Assembly (NCBI GenBank): GCA_903864395.1 | Contig: CAIPFQ010000097.1 | Location: 1 to 10,561, forward strand | Length of the DNA: 10,561 bases | DNA from: an uncultured Chlamydiae bacterium | GTDB lineage: Bacteria; Chlamydiota; Chlamydiia; Chlamydiales; SM23-39 | Reading direction: 5' to 3' | Shown here: piece after piece, positions 1 to 6,157 of the stretch | Position numbering within the stretch: the first letter of the stretch is position 1 | Layout: every line of letters starts with the position of its first letter | Made by a program: the position numbers and the translations under genes | Notes under the pieces: model-generated | The model's input: only the letters and a program-made list of their open reading frames with translations | Database searches by the model: none | What the model was told of the DNA's origin: nothing

Positions 1-2
1 CT

Positions 3-503
3 CGATTTAAAGGGATTGATAAAGAAAAAATCCTAGACCAAAAAGAAATTTCTTCGCCCTTATCTTTAGTGATTGATGAGGCGATTTTGTTTGTAGAAAG
101 AAATACGCGACTTGGTGCTGAGATTGGACGAATTCATAGAAAGGATATTCCTGAATATCCTTCGATTGCTGTCAGAGAAGCGATTATTAATGCTCTTTTG
201 CATACGGATTACAGCGTGAGAGGCTCTCACATTCAGATCGCAATTTTCTCTAATCGCATTGAGTTTACAAATCCAGGCGGTTTTCCGTTTGGACAAACCA
301 TGGAAAAGGCACTTGCTGGATTTTCTTGTCTGCGTAATCGAGTCATCGGACGCGTTTTTCGTGAGCTCAATCTCATTGAACAGTGGGGATCGGGATTGCA
401 GAGGATTTTATCTAGCTGTGTGGAGCGGGATTTGAAAAAACCAGAAATTGCAGAGCACAGCAATCAATTTCGTTTGACTCTATTTTCTTCAGCGGAAGAT
501 TGA
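3..503 (+). CDS. ATP-binding protein, RecG C-terminal-like (HATPase_c_4) domain, 5' truncated
   Basis: The reading frame is open from base 3, so the gene starts outside the window and 166 C-terminal residues are visible. They match the HATPase_c_4 module found behind AlbA_2 (Schlafen-type) DNA-binding domains in proteins often annotated as RecG-like helicases or transcriptional regulators. An RFKG start is followed by the helix REAIINALLHTDYS (residues 58-71, like the N-box of GHKL ATPases), NPGGFP (90-95) and WGSGLQRI (128-135), which resemble the nucleotide-binding glycine boxes. A GTG at 69 is an internal codon, because the family resemblance continues upstream of it. Substrate and role are unknown; the family is usually thought regulatory. 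It lies 4 bp before bioF and may be co-transcribed with it, although it has no known role in biotin synthesis. Family assignment is fairly sure, function is not. Confidence 0.82.
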   Translation, partial: RFKGIDKEKILDQKEISSPLSLVIDEAILFVERNTRLGAEIGRIHRKDIPEYPSIAVREAIINALLHTDYSVRGSHIQIAIFSNRIEFTNPGGFPFGQTMEKALAGFSCLRNRVIGRVFRELNLIEQWGSGLQRILSSCVERDLKKPEIAEHSNQFRLTLFSSAED

Positions 504-507
504 ACCG

Positions 508-1590
508 ATGACCGATTTTCTGGAAGCCAAGCTGCAACAGCGGCGATCTGCAGGAACTTTTCGCTCTCTTCAGGCGCAACAAGGGTTGATTGACTTAACC
601 TCCAATGACTATTTTGGATTGGCTCGAGACACTGAAAGTTCCCCAAGCTCTTCGACAGGCTCGACGGGCTCTCGGCTTTTGACAGGCAATCATCCCTTTT
701 ACGAAAGGCTGGAAGAGCGTTTGGCAAAATTTCATCGCGCGGAAAGTTGTTTGATCTTCAATAGCGGCTACGATGCAAATCTCGGGCTCATTTCTGCTCT
801 AGGGACTGAAGAGGTTACGTTTCTCTACGATTTAGAGATCCATGCCTCGATGATAGATGGTTTGCGTTTATCCAGAGCCAAAAAAATGCCTTTTCGTCAT
901 AATGATTTAGAATCTTTGGAACGAAGACTCAAAAGCGTTTCTTTGCCCGCTTTTGTTTTAGTAGAATCAATTTATTCCATTAGCGGCACTTTTGCTCCCC
1001 TCCTTGAAATAGCCTCGGTTTGTGCTTCTTATGGCGCAGAGATGATTGTCGATGAGGCGCATGCGACAGGAGTGCGAGGAGATAAAGGGGAAGGGCGCGT
1101 CTGTGAATTGAATCTTTCTACGCAAACATTTGCTCGCGTGCATACTTTTAGTAAAGCGCTCGGCGCTCACGGAGCGTGTGTGGTGGGGAGTCAGGCATTG
1201 AAAAATTACCTTCTGAATTTTTCTAGGCCTTTGATTTATTCTACAGCCATGCCGCTTCCCTCTTTTTATTTGATTGCAGCTCGCTATGAAAAAATGGAAA
1301 AAGAGGCAAAAATGCATCAAGGGCGATTGAGACAATTGGCGGAGCATCTTACACAGTGTTTAGGGCAAAACAGAGGGGAGGGGCCCATTTTTCCTTTCAT
1401 CTTTCCTGGGGCGGCCAACGTGCGCGCCAAATCGCAACACCTAAGAGAGGCAGGCTTTGATGTGCGCGCGATCGTTGCCCCCACAGCGCCCCGAGGCAAG
1501 GAAGCTTTACGCCTTGTGCTTCACAGTTTTAATAGAGAAGAAGAGATCACCCAGATCATGGAGATATTGCAGTGCGCCCCATTATCGTAG
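508..1590 (+). CDS. bioF: 8-amino-7-oxononanoate synthase (KAPA synthase)
   Basis: PLP enzyme of the alpha-oxoamine synthase family. It condenses L-alanine with a pimeloyl thioester to give KAPA, CO2 and free carrier, the first committed step of biotin ring assembly in the cytosol. Visible hallmarks are LIDLTSNDYFGLA (27-39), the GSTGSRLLTGNHP substrate loop (51-63), the cofactor-ring aspartate and histidine in VDEAHATG (181-188), and TFSKALGAHGA (213-223) with the PLP Schiff-base lysine at K216. At 360 residues it is slightly shorter than the usual 380-400 but appears complete. The ATG at 508 has a GGAAG Shine-Dalgarno at 494-498. Its 3' end overlaps bioD by 19 bp, so it is in one operon with bioD and bioA. 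KBL (2-amino-3-ketobutyrate CoA ligase) is the main paralogue that could be confused with it, but the neighbours settle the call. Confidence 0.96.
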   Translation: MTDFLEAKLQQRRSAGTFRSLQAQQGLIDLTSNDYFGLARDTESSPSSSTGSTGSRLLTGNHPFYERLEERLAKFHRAESCLIFNSGYDANLGLISALGTEEVTFLYDLEIHASMIDGLRLSRAKKMPFRHNDLESLERRLKSVSLPAFVLVESIYSISGTFAPLLEIASVCASYGAEMIVDEAHATGVRGDKGEGRVCELNLSTQTFARVHTFSKALGAHGACVVGSQALKNYLLNFSRPLIYSTAMPLPSFYLIAARYEKMEKEAKMHQGRLRQLAEHLTQCLGQNRGEGPIFPFIFPGAANVRAKSQHLREAGFDVRAIVAPTAPRGKEALRLVLHSFNREEEITQIMEILQCAPLS

Positions 1591-2195
1591 CAGGGATTTC
1601 TACAGAGGTGGGGAAAACAGTTGTTTCGACAATTTTGACAGAGAGTTTAGCCTCTTATTATTGGAAGCCAGTCGAATGTGGAGAAGAAAAAGATTCTTTT
1701 TGGGTCGCCTCTCATCTCAGCCATCCAGAGCGTTGTTTTCCTCCCTCCTTTTCGTTTAAAACGCCCTGTTCGCCCCATTTAGCTGCGCGCTTGGAGGCCG
1801 TGAGCCTGAAAGCCAAGGATTTGGTTCCTCCTGTTTGTGAAGATTTTTTAGTTATTGAGGGGACAGGAGGCATTTTAGCGCCTCTCAATGAGACAGAGAC
1901 TTGGATGGATGCGGCCCTTTCTTGGCAAGGGCAGTGGATCTTAGTGCATCGCCATTATCTTGGCAGTTTGAATCACTTTGCTTTGACAATCGAAGCCATG
2001 CGTGCGCGAAACATCTCTCTTCTCGGCGTTGTTTTTAACGGCGCAGGAGATGCAGGGACAGAAGAAATGCTTTTGAAAAAAGGAAACACTCGTTGTTTAG
2101 GAAGACTTTTATGGCACGATCAATTAACGCCTTCAATGATTCGAGAGACGGCAGCTCTCTGGAAACAAACCCTTCAGTCAGCCCTTGGGTCTTGA
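1572..2195 (+). CDS. bioD: Dethiobiotin synthetase
   Basis: ATP-dependent carboxylase that closes the ureido ring of 7,8-diaminononanoate (DAPA) to dethiobiotin. The P-loop is at the very N-terminus (residues 8-16, GISTEVGKT, the BioD version of a Walker A with VGKT). It is followed by WKPV (31-34) with the conserved lysine K32, CSPHLAAR (66-73) and VIEGTGG (94-100, the usual EGAGG loop). At 207 residues it is a little short for the family (about 220-230). The GTG at 1572 is chosen because it lies 7 codons before the P-loop and has GGAG at 1560-1563; it sits inside the end of bioF, suggesting coupled translation. The usual KPVQTG reads KPVECG here, a modest departure next to the catalytic lysine. 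Confidence 0.93.
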   Translation: MRPIIVAGISTEVGKTVVSTILTESLASYYWKPVECGEEKDSFWVASHLSHPERCFPPSFSFKTPCSPHLAARLEAVSLKAKDLVPPVCEDFLVIEGTGGILAPLNETETWMDAALSWQGQWILVHRHYLGSLNHFALTIEAMRARNISLLGVVFNGAGDAGTEEMLLKKGNTRCLGRLLWHDQLTPSMIRETAALWKQTLQSALGS

Positions 2196-3415
2196 GGGAT
2201 CTGGCCTGTATTTGGCACCCCTTTACACAAGCCTACAGTGCTCCTGCGCCCATCCCTATATTCAAGGGTGAAGGCGCTTATCTTTACTCTGAGACGGGAG
2301 AGGCGTATTTAGATGCGATCTCTTCTTGGTGGGTAAACCTTCATGGTCATGCGCACCCCTATATTGCAGAGCGCATCGCACAGCAGGCAAGAGAGTTAGA
2401 GCATGTTATGTTTGCTGGATTTACGCATCCTCAAGCGATTCTTTTTGCAGAAAGACTGCTGGCTTGCTTGCCTTCAGGGTATTCTCGCGTTTTTTATTCT
2501 GACAATGGATCGACTGCGGTGGAAGCTGCGCTTAAAATTGCTTTGCAAGCCTCTGGCGCGGGGAAAAAAATTTTGTCTTTTACGGGAGCCTATCACGGCG
2601 ACACGTTTGGCGCGATGGCGGCTGCGGGAAAAAATCGATTCAACCGTCCTTTTTGGCCTTATTTTTTTGAAATTCACTCGATCGAGCCGCCGACTCCAGG
2701 AAGGGAAGAGTTTTCTTGGCGCGCTTTTGAAAAAATCCTCGATGGAGAGGACGTGGGTGTTTTTATTTTCGAGCCATTGATCCAGGGGGCCGGCGGGATG
2801 CGTCTTCACTCTGCAAAAGTGTTGAGTCAAATGATTGCAATGTGTAGGGATCGAGGGATTTGTACGATTGGCGATGAGGTGATGACAGGGTTTGGGCGCA
2901 CAGGCTCTTTATTCGCTTGCGATCGGTTGGACCTCGCACCTGACATTCTCTGCCTTTCAAAGGGAATTACTGGAGGTTTTTTGCCTTTGGGCGCGACGGT
3001 GGTAAGGGAAACTCTTTTTGCCTCTTTTCTTTCGCCTGATTTTGATAAAGCCTTTTTACATGGTCACTCTTACACTGCAAATCCGATTGTTTGCGCTGCT
3101 GCGAATGCAAGCCTTGATTTATTATTGAGTGAAGAGAGCGCTTGTGCGAGGAATCGGATTGCTTGTGCGCATCAAGAGTTTCAGAAAAGATGGGGTTCCT
3201 CTTCAAAGCTGCTCCGCTGTGATGTGTTGGGAACTATTTTGGCGCTTGAGTATCGGCCGGAGGAAAATCTATCGGAAAAGCTGTCTTTGCTTTTTCGAGA
3301 GAAAAAGATTTTGGTGCGCCCCTTGCAAAACGTCCTTTATTTTATGCCTCCTTATTGTGTGAGCTCTGAGGATTTAAACAAAATTTACGAAGTAATAACG
3401 ATGACATTAGCTTGA
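2111..3415 (+). CDS. bioA: Adenosylmethionine-8-amino-7-oxononanoate aminotransferase (DAPA synthase)
   Basis: Class III PLP aminotransferase that converts KAPA to DAPA, usually with S-adenosylmethionine as amino donor. Counting from the ATG at 2111, it shows IWHPFTQ (34-40), ISSWWVNLHGH (70-80, the paired tryptophans of the BioA pocket), YSDNGSTAVEAALKIA (129-144), TGAYHGDTFGAMA (158-170), the BioA-type EPLIQGAGGM (221-230), GDEVMTGFGRTG (254-265) with D255, and LSKGITGG (282-289) with PLP lysine K284. The start is uncertain. ATG 2111 has AGGAAG 6 bases upstream but adds about 27 unconserved residues and overlaps bioD by 85 bp. A TTG at 2192 overlaps the bioD stop and would give a 407-residue protein of more usual shape, but it has no clear Shine-Dalgarno. 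The last sense codon (GCT) and the stop (TGA, 3413-3415) come partly or wholly from the inserted palindromic element; without it the protein would end LGED. Confidence 0.94.
   Translation: MARSINAFNDSRDGSSLETNPSVSPWVLRDLACIWHPFTQAYSAPAPIPIFKGEGAYLYSETGEAYLDAISSWWVNLHGHAHPYIAERIAQQARELEHVMFAGFTHPQAILFAERLLACLPSGYSRVFYSDNGSTAVEAALKIALQASGAGKKILSFTGAYHGDTFGAMAAAGKNRFNRPFWPYFFEIHSIEPPTPGREEFSWRAFEKILDGEDVGVFIFEPLIQGAGGMRLHSAKVLSQMIAMCRDRGICTIGDEVMTGFGRTGSLFACDRLDLAPDILCLSKGITGGFLPLGATVVRETLFASFLSPDFDKAFLHGHSYTANPIVCAAANASLDLLLSEESACARNRIACAHQEFQKRWGSSSKLLRCDVLGTILALEYRPEENLSEKLSLLFREKKILVRPLQNVLYFMPPYCVSSEDLNKIYEVITMTLA
3405..3410 (+). repeat. Left copy of CATTAG target-site duplication
   Basis: CATTAG lies inside the last codons of bioA immediately before the element. 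An identical copy follows the element at 3582-3587. Joining the two copies restores an uninterrupted bioA 3' end that overlaps the downstream ATG. Confidence 0.7.
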
Positions 3416-3581
3416 GTTTCCCAAATTTTTGGCTTGACAGACCCGTTCTCGGGGAGACGGCTGCAAGGAGCCCCAGGGAACCCGATGCAGCCAACCCTGA
3501 AACGGGTTGGCGAAGCAGGGCGACACCGCAGATGTCCGCCGAAATCGGGAAATGTCAAGTCAAAAATTTGGGAAACTCAAG
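3411..3581. mobile_element. 171-bp MITE-like palindromic element between bioA and the ferritin-like gene
   Basis: The terminal inverted repeats are 29 bp (3411-3439 and 3553-3581, beginning CTTGAGTTTCCC and ending GGGAAACTCAAG). They differ at one position, G3432 against T3560, which is a G-U wobble in RNA. The direct repeat CATTAG abuts both ends (3405-3410 and 3582-3587), as expected of a 6-bp target-site duplication. The interior is more GC-rich than the arms and holds several nested inverted repeats, with no coding gene I would credit. Small size, terminal repeats, target duplication and lack of a transposase fit a non-autonomous (MITE-type) element; which transposase moved it cannot be seen here. 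It supplies the bioA stop and pushes the next start codon 182 bases away. It could alternatively be a large intergenic palindromic repeat family not spread by transposition, but the direct repeats argue for insertion. Confidence 0.8.
3442..3549 (+). other. Predicted branched RNA fold inside the element
   Basis: Within the outer 29-bp stem, 3442-3452 can pair with 3539-3549 (9 of 11 positions). Inside that, three hairpins are visible: GGCTGCA 3459-3465 with TGCAGCC 3486-3492; GCCAACCC 3490-3497 with GGGTTGGC 3504-3511 around a TGAAAC loop, sharing three bases with the previous stem; and GGCGACA 3519-3525 with TGTCCGCC 3533-3540, with one bulged base. The whole would fold as a long stem ending in a multi-branch head in the bioA-downstream mRNA. 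I do not recognise it as a named RNA family, and the folding was done by eye. Confidence 0.45.
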
Positions 3582-3587
3582 CATTAG
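3582..3587 (+). repeat. Right copy of CATTAG target-site duplication
   Basis: Identical to 3405-3410 and directly adjoining the right terminal repeat. The AG at its end forms part of the AGGAG Shine-Dalgarno (3586-3590) of the downstream gene, so the insertion left that gene's ribosome binding site intact. Confidence 0.7.
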
Positions 3588-3597
3588 GAGAAGATTG

Positions 3598-4239
3598 ATG
3601 GGGAAGGGATTTGTGTCTTTTCATAAAAAGACGGAAGAGTTGATTTTTGCGGTGGTTCAAAGCTCTGAGCTTCATGGGCGCTGGATCAACACTCTTTCGT
3701 ATTTAGAAAATTGCGGCGCGCGTTTGATTGCGGCCTGTGAGCATCCGACGCTAGTCAAAGAGGAAGTGTTAAAACATGCCTCTGAAGAATTTCGCCATGC
3801 GTTTTATTTGAAAAAGCAGCTCTCTCGCATTGGCGCGCATTATGAGGATTATCAAATTGAGTCTTTGTTGGGTGGTTGGACGGCGTATCACTATCTCAAT
3901 CGGCTCAATGTGCAAACATCGCGCGCGCTTCGGCGTCTGAAAGCGCCGTCAGAGCAGATCAAAGAGCTTTCTTACCTTTTGGTCACCTATGCGATTGAGC
4001 TTCGTGCGGATGAGCTCTATCCGATCTATGAATCGATTCTTAAGCAAGCTCGCTCAAAGGTATGTGTGCGCTCGATTCTTTTGGAAGAGAAAGAGCATCT
4101 CGCGGAGATGGAAAAAGGGCTTAAAAGCCTTCTTCATGGATTTACTTATGCTGAGGCTGTATGTGGAATTGAGGCGGCTCTTTTCGAACAATGGATGAAT
4201 CGTCTTGAAAAATCGTTAAAAACTGTTGCAATTCCTTGA
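3598..4239 (+). CDS. Ferritin-like (probable di-iron) protein of the biotin operon, function unknown
   Basis: 213 residues, predicted almost wholly helical, with no signal peptide or membrane segment. The pattern fits a four-helix di-iron bundle: E37 in YLENCGARL, E64-x-x-H67 in SEEFRHA, E134 in YAIELRADEL, and E164-x-x-H167 in LEEKEHL. That is two repeats of Glu then ExxH about 27-30 residues apart, the ligand set of ferritin-like di-iron oxidases and oxygenases. I cannot name the exact family. The ATG at 3598 is chosen because it has AGGAG at 3586-3590; an upstream in-frame TTG at 3412 would add 62 residues translated from the palindromic element. It is the last gene of the bioFDA run and was probably coupled to bioA before the element inserted. 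A role in biotin or in making its pimeloyl precursor is inferred from this position only. The 3' end overlaps the opposing kinase gene by 98 bp. Confidence 0.8.
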   Translation: MGKGFVSFHKKTEELIFAVVQSSELHGRWINTLSYLENCGARLIAACEHPTLVKEEVLKHASEEFRHAFYLKKQLSRIGAHYEDYQIESLLGGWTAYHYLNRLNVQTSRALRRLKAPSEQIKELSYLLVTYAIELRADELYPIYESILKQARSKVCVRSILLEEKEHLAEMEKGLKSLLHGFTYAEAVCGIEAALFEQWMNRLEKSLKTVAIP

Positions 4240-4861
4240 CGAGCTCAGAAATTGGATTTTTTGCATTGAGAGTGCAGGTGGCGAACTGTTTTGTTGGGGC
4301 AACAAATGTTTTGAAGCCAGGTTCTACGCGGTTAAAATAATTTTCTTTCACCTGAGAGAGGGGACGGTTGAGAACAAAAAGATCCCGCTCGAATCTGCGC
4401 AGTGCTAAAATATCTAAGTCGGCGTCAAGGAATACGGCCACATTTAATAAACTGCGGATTTTTGGATCGGTCAACAGAAGAAACCCTTCAATGATGATGA
4501 TATCTTTGGGAAGGAGGATCTCGCTTCCTACCCTGTCGGAGAGGGAAAAGTTATACAAGGGCAAGGCAATGGCTTCCCTTGAGCGCAAAGAGGTTAAATG
4601 GGCGTGAAGCAGATCGAAGTCGATAGAGTTTGGATGGTCGAAATCAATTTCGTCAAGCCTTTGTTTATCAAAGGCGGCTAGCGGTTTGTAATAACTGTCC
4701 ATAGAGACAATTGCACATCGATCTTCGCCGAGCTCTGTTTGCAGAGCTCTCCCTAAGGTTGTTTTCCCTGAGCACGAACCCCCTGCGATGCCGATGAAAA
4801 AGGGTTCTTGGCCGTAGGCCCATAGAGCAAGAGATAGTAAACAAAAGATTTTTCTACTCAT
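4142..4861 (-). CDS. udk: Uridine kinase with signal-peptide-like N-terminus
   Basis: Phosphoribulokinase/uridine kinase family P-loop enzyme that phosphorylates uridine or cytidine in pyrimidine salvage. Motifs are IAGGSCSGKTT (25-35, with Cys where Gly is usual), MDSYYKP (54-60) with the likely catalytic aspartate D55, FDHPNSIDFDLL (74-85), PLYNFSLSDR (101-110), IIIIEGFLLLTDP (121-133), FLDADLDILALRR (144-156) and EPGFKTFVAPTK (180-191). The odd part is residues 1-17: a basic start (SRK), then a hydrophobic run and AYG before Q18, like a Sec signal peptide with a signal peptidase I site. No ATG, GTG or TTG in this frame lies between codon 1 and the P-loop, and AGGGG precedes the ATG by 8 bases, so the start looks genuine. 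A tail of about 23 residues follows the kinase fold and lies within the 98-bp convergent overlap with the ferritin-like gene. Nucleoside specificity cannot be read from sequence. Confidence 0.88.
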   Translation of the reverse strand: MSRKIFCLLSLALWAYGQEPFFIGIAGGSCSGKTTLGRALQTELGEDRCAIVSMDSYYKPLAAFDKQRLDEIDFDHPNSIDFDLLHAHLTSLRSREAIALPLYNFSLSDRVGSEILLPKDIIIIEGFLLLTDPKIRSLLNVAVFLDADLDILALRRFERDLFVLNRPLSQVKENYFNRVEPGFKTFVAPTKQFATCTLNAKNPISELVKELQQFLTIFQDDSSIVRKEPPQFHIQPQHK

Positions 4862-4999
4862 GTTGAAGACCCCTAGTTTTTTGCGAGATTGCTTGATTTT
4901 TCATTTTTTGGGAATGGGGGATTTTGCAGGGTGGTGAAAATGATAGCGATTTCCTGGACTCTTGTATAAGATTAAGGAGAAATAGCGATAGGAATTGTT

Positions 5000-6100
5000 G
5001 TGTATATATATGAGCGCTCTGAATGGCCGAACTTTAGCTGGGATTTAAGTGCAATTGCGGATCTGCTTGCCTCTCTGCGCTACCGACAAGGCCGACTTCT
5101 CGGTTCTATGGAAGCATTGGGATTCCCTTTGCGTGAAGAATATAGATTGCAGGTGTTGACCGAAGATGTTGTGAAGACATCGGCGATTGAGGGAGAAATT
5201 CTCGATCCCGCTCAGGTGCGCTCTTCTGTAGCACGTCGTCTTGGAATGAACGAGGGCACTGACCCTGTAGATCGACAGATCGAAGGTGTTGTGGCGATGG
5301 TTTTAGATGCGACAGGCAATTTTGAAAAGCCGATTACGAGTCAGAGGCTTTTTGGTTGGCATGCTACTTTATTTCCAACCGGTTGGAGAGGGATGTCTAA
5401 AATCCATGTCGGACAGTGGCGCAAGGGTTCTGTTCAGGTCGTCTCTGGCGCTATAGGCAAAGAGGTTCTCCACTTTGAAGCCGTGGCCTCTGATACTGTA
5501 GGTGAAGAAATGAAGGGTCTGCTTTCTTGGATGAATCAGGAAAGTTCGTTGGATCCTCTTTTAAAGGCCGCTGTGGTGCATTTGTGGTTTGTGACGATTC
5601 ATCCTTTTGATGATGGAAATGGACGGATTGGGCGGGCTCTTGCAGATCTGTTTTTGGCTCGTTCGGAAACAAGTTCGCATCGTTTTTATAGTTTGTCCGC
5701 ACAAATTCAAAAAGAGAGAAAAGGTTATTATGCGATTTTAGAAAAAACGCAAAAAGGTGGGTTAGATATTAGCGAATGGATCGTGTGGTTTTTTCACTGT
5801 TTGGGACATGCTATTGATGGAGCTGCGATGGTGTATGTCGAAGTTCTGAAAAAAGCTCGTTTTTGGGAAACATTGGCTAGAACCCATAGGGTATGTAATG
5901 TGCGCCAAGAAAAAGTCCTCAATAAACTGCTTGATGGATTCGAAGGAAATCTTACCGTTGCAAAATGGATGAAAATTACGAAAAGCTCTCAAGAGCTTGC
6001 CGTTAAAGATATTCTTGTTCTCACTGACTGGGGAGTCCTTATTGAAAAAAAGGAAGAGGGGGATAACGTCGGTTATATACTTCGAGATTCTTTTGTTTGA
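5000..6100 (+). CDS. Fic family protein AMP-transferase with N-terminal inhibitory helix
   Basis: The Fic core is HPFDDGNGRIGRAL (201-214), complete with catalytic H201 and the anion-binding DGNGR. Fic enzymes move AMP from ATP to a hydroxyl on a target protein. The N-terminal part (1-57, starting MYIYERSEWPNFSWD) resembles the DUF4172 region of this subclass. TSAIEG (60-65) is the class II inhibitory motif (S/T)xxxE(G/N), with E64 expected to block productive ATP binding, so regulation in cis is likely and no separate antitoxin is needed. Residues about 302-355 look like a winged helix. The GTG at 5000 is preferred because it yields the canonical MYIYER start and has AGGA at 4990-4993. At 366 residues it is full length. 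It is a single gene with nothing co-directional upstream, between udk (divergent) and an ATPase (convergent). Target protein unknown; an effector role in host cells is possible but no secretion signal is evident. Confidence 0.93.
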   Translation: MYIYERSEWPNFSWDLSAIADLLASLRYRQGRLLGSMEALGFPLREEYRLQVLTEDVVKTSAIEGEILDPAQVRSSVARRLGMNEGTDPVDRQIEGVVAMVLDATGNFEKPITSQRLFGWHATLFPTGWRGMSKIHVGQWRKGSVQVVSGAIGKEVLHFEAVASDTVGEEMKGLLSWMNQESSLDPLLKAAVVHLWFVTIHPFDDGNGRIGRALADLFLARSETSSHRFYSLSAQIQKERKGYYAILEKTQKGGLDISEWIVWFFHCLGHAIDGAAMVYVEVLKKARFWETLARTHRVCNVRQEKVLNKLLDGFEGNLTVAKWMKITKSSQELAVKDILVLTDWGVLIEKKEEGDNVGYILRDSFV

Positions 6101-6113
6101 ATGAATTCTTGTT

Positions 6114-6155
6114 GTTGACATCCTCCCTCTTCTAAAGGAAGGGGAGGACGTCAAC
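6114..6155. repeat. Strong hairpin between fic and the DUF4143 ATPase, IS200/IS605-end-like
   Basis: GTTGACATCCTCCC (6114-6127) pairs with GGGAGGACGTCAAC (6142-6155) with one mismatch. After a bulged T, CTTC (6129-6132) pairs with GAAG (6138-6141) around a TAAAG loop, giving 17 matched pairs of 18. It lies between the ends of two convergent genes, so it could act as a bidirectional transcription stop. However, neither side has the T-run of an intrinsic terminator. The GACATCCTCCC...TAAAGG...GGGGA pattern recalls the hairpin ends of IS200/IS605-type elements that carry tnpB. That likeness is from memory, and no transposase or TnpB is in the window. Confidence 0.6.
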
Positions 6156-6157
6156 CT

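Noticed and set aside
647..675. TCGACAGGCTCGACGGGCTC run in bioF as an inserted short repeat
   Set aside because: It encodes the canonical GSTGSRL substrate loop of BioF, so the repetitiveness is explained by the protein.
967..1347. 126-residue minus-strand open frame inside bioF
   Set aside because: Antisense to conserved bioF motifs including the PLP-binding lysine; no recognisable domain.
2093..2110. TTG at 2093 as the bioA start
   Set aside because: It lies deep inside bioD with no ribosome binding site. ATG 2111 and TTG 2192 are both better; the true start is one of those.
3412..3597. In-frame TTG start giving the ferritin-like protein a 62-residue N-terminal extension
   Set aside because: The extension is translated from the palindromic element, is rich in Pro, Arg and Gly, and has no Shine-Dalgarno. 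The ATG at 3598 has AGGAG and follows the reconstructed TGATG junction.
4965..4970. TATAAG as the -10 of a fic promoter
   Set aside because: No acceptable -35 lies 16-19 bases upstream, so I did not list it. The udk-fic spacer (4862-4999) otherwise shows nothing I can support.
6114..6155. Standard Rho-independent terminator
   Set aside because: The hairpin is strong, but neither strand has a T-run after it, so it is listed as a repeat.
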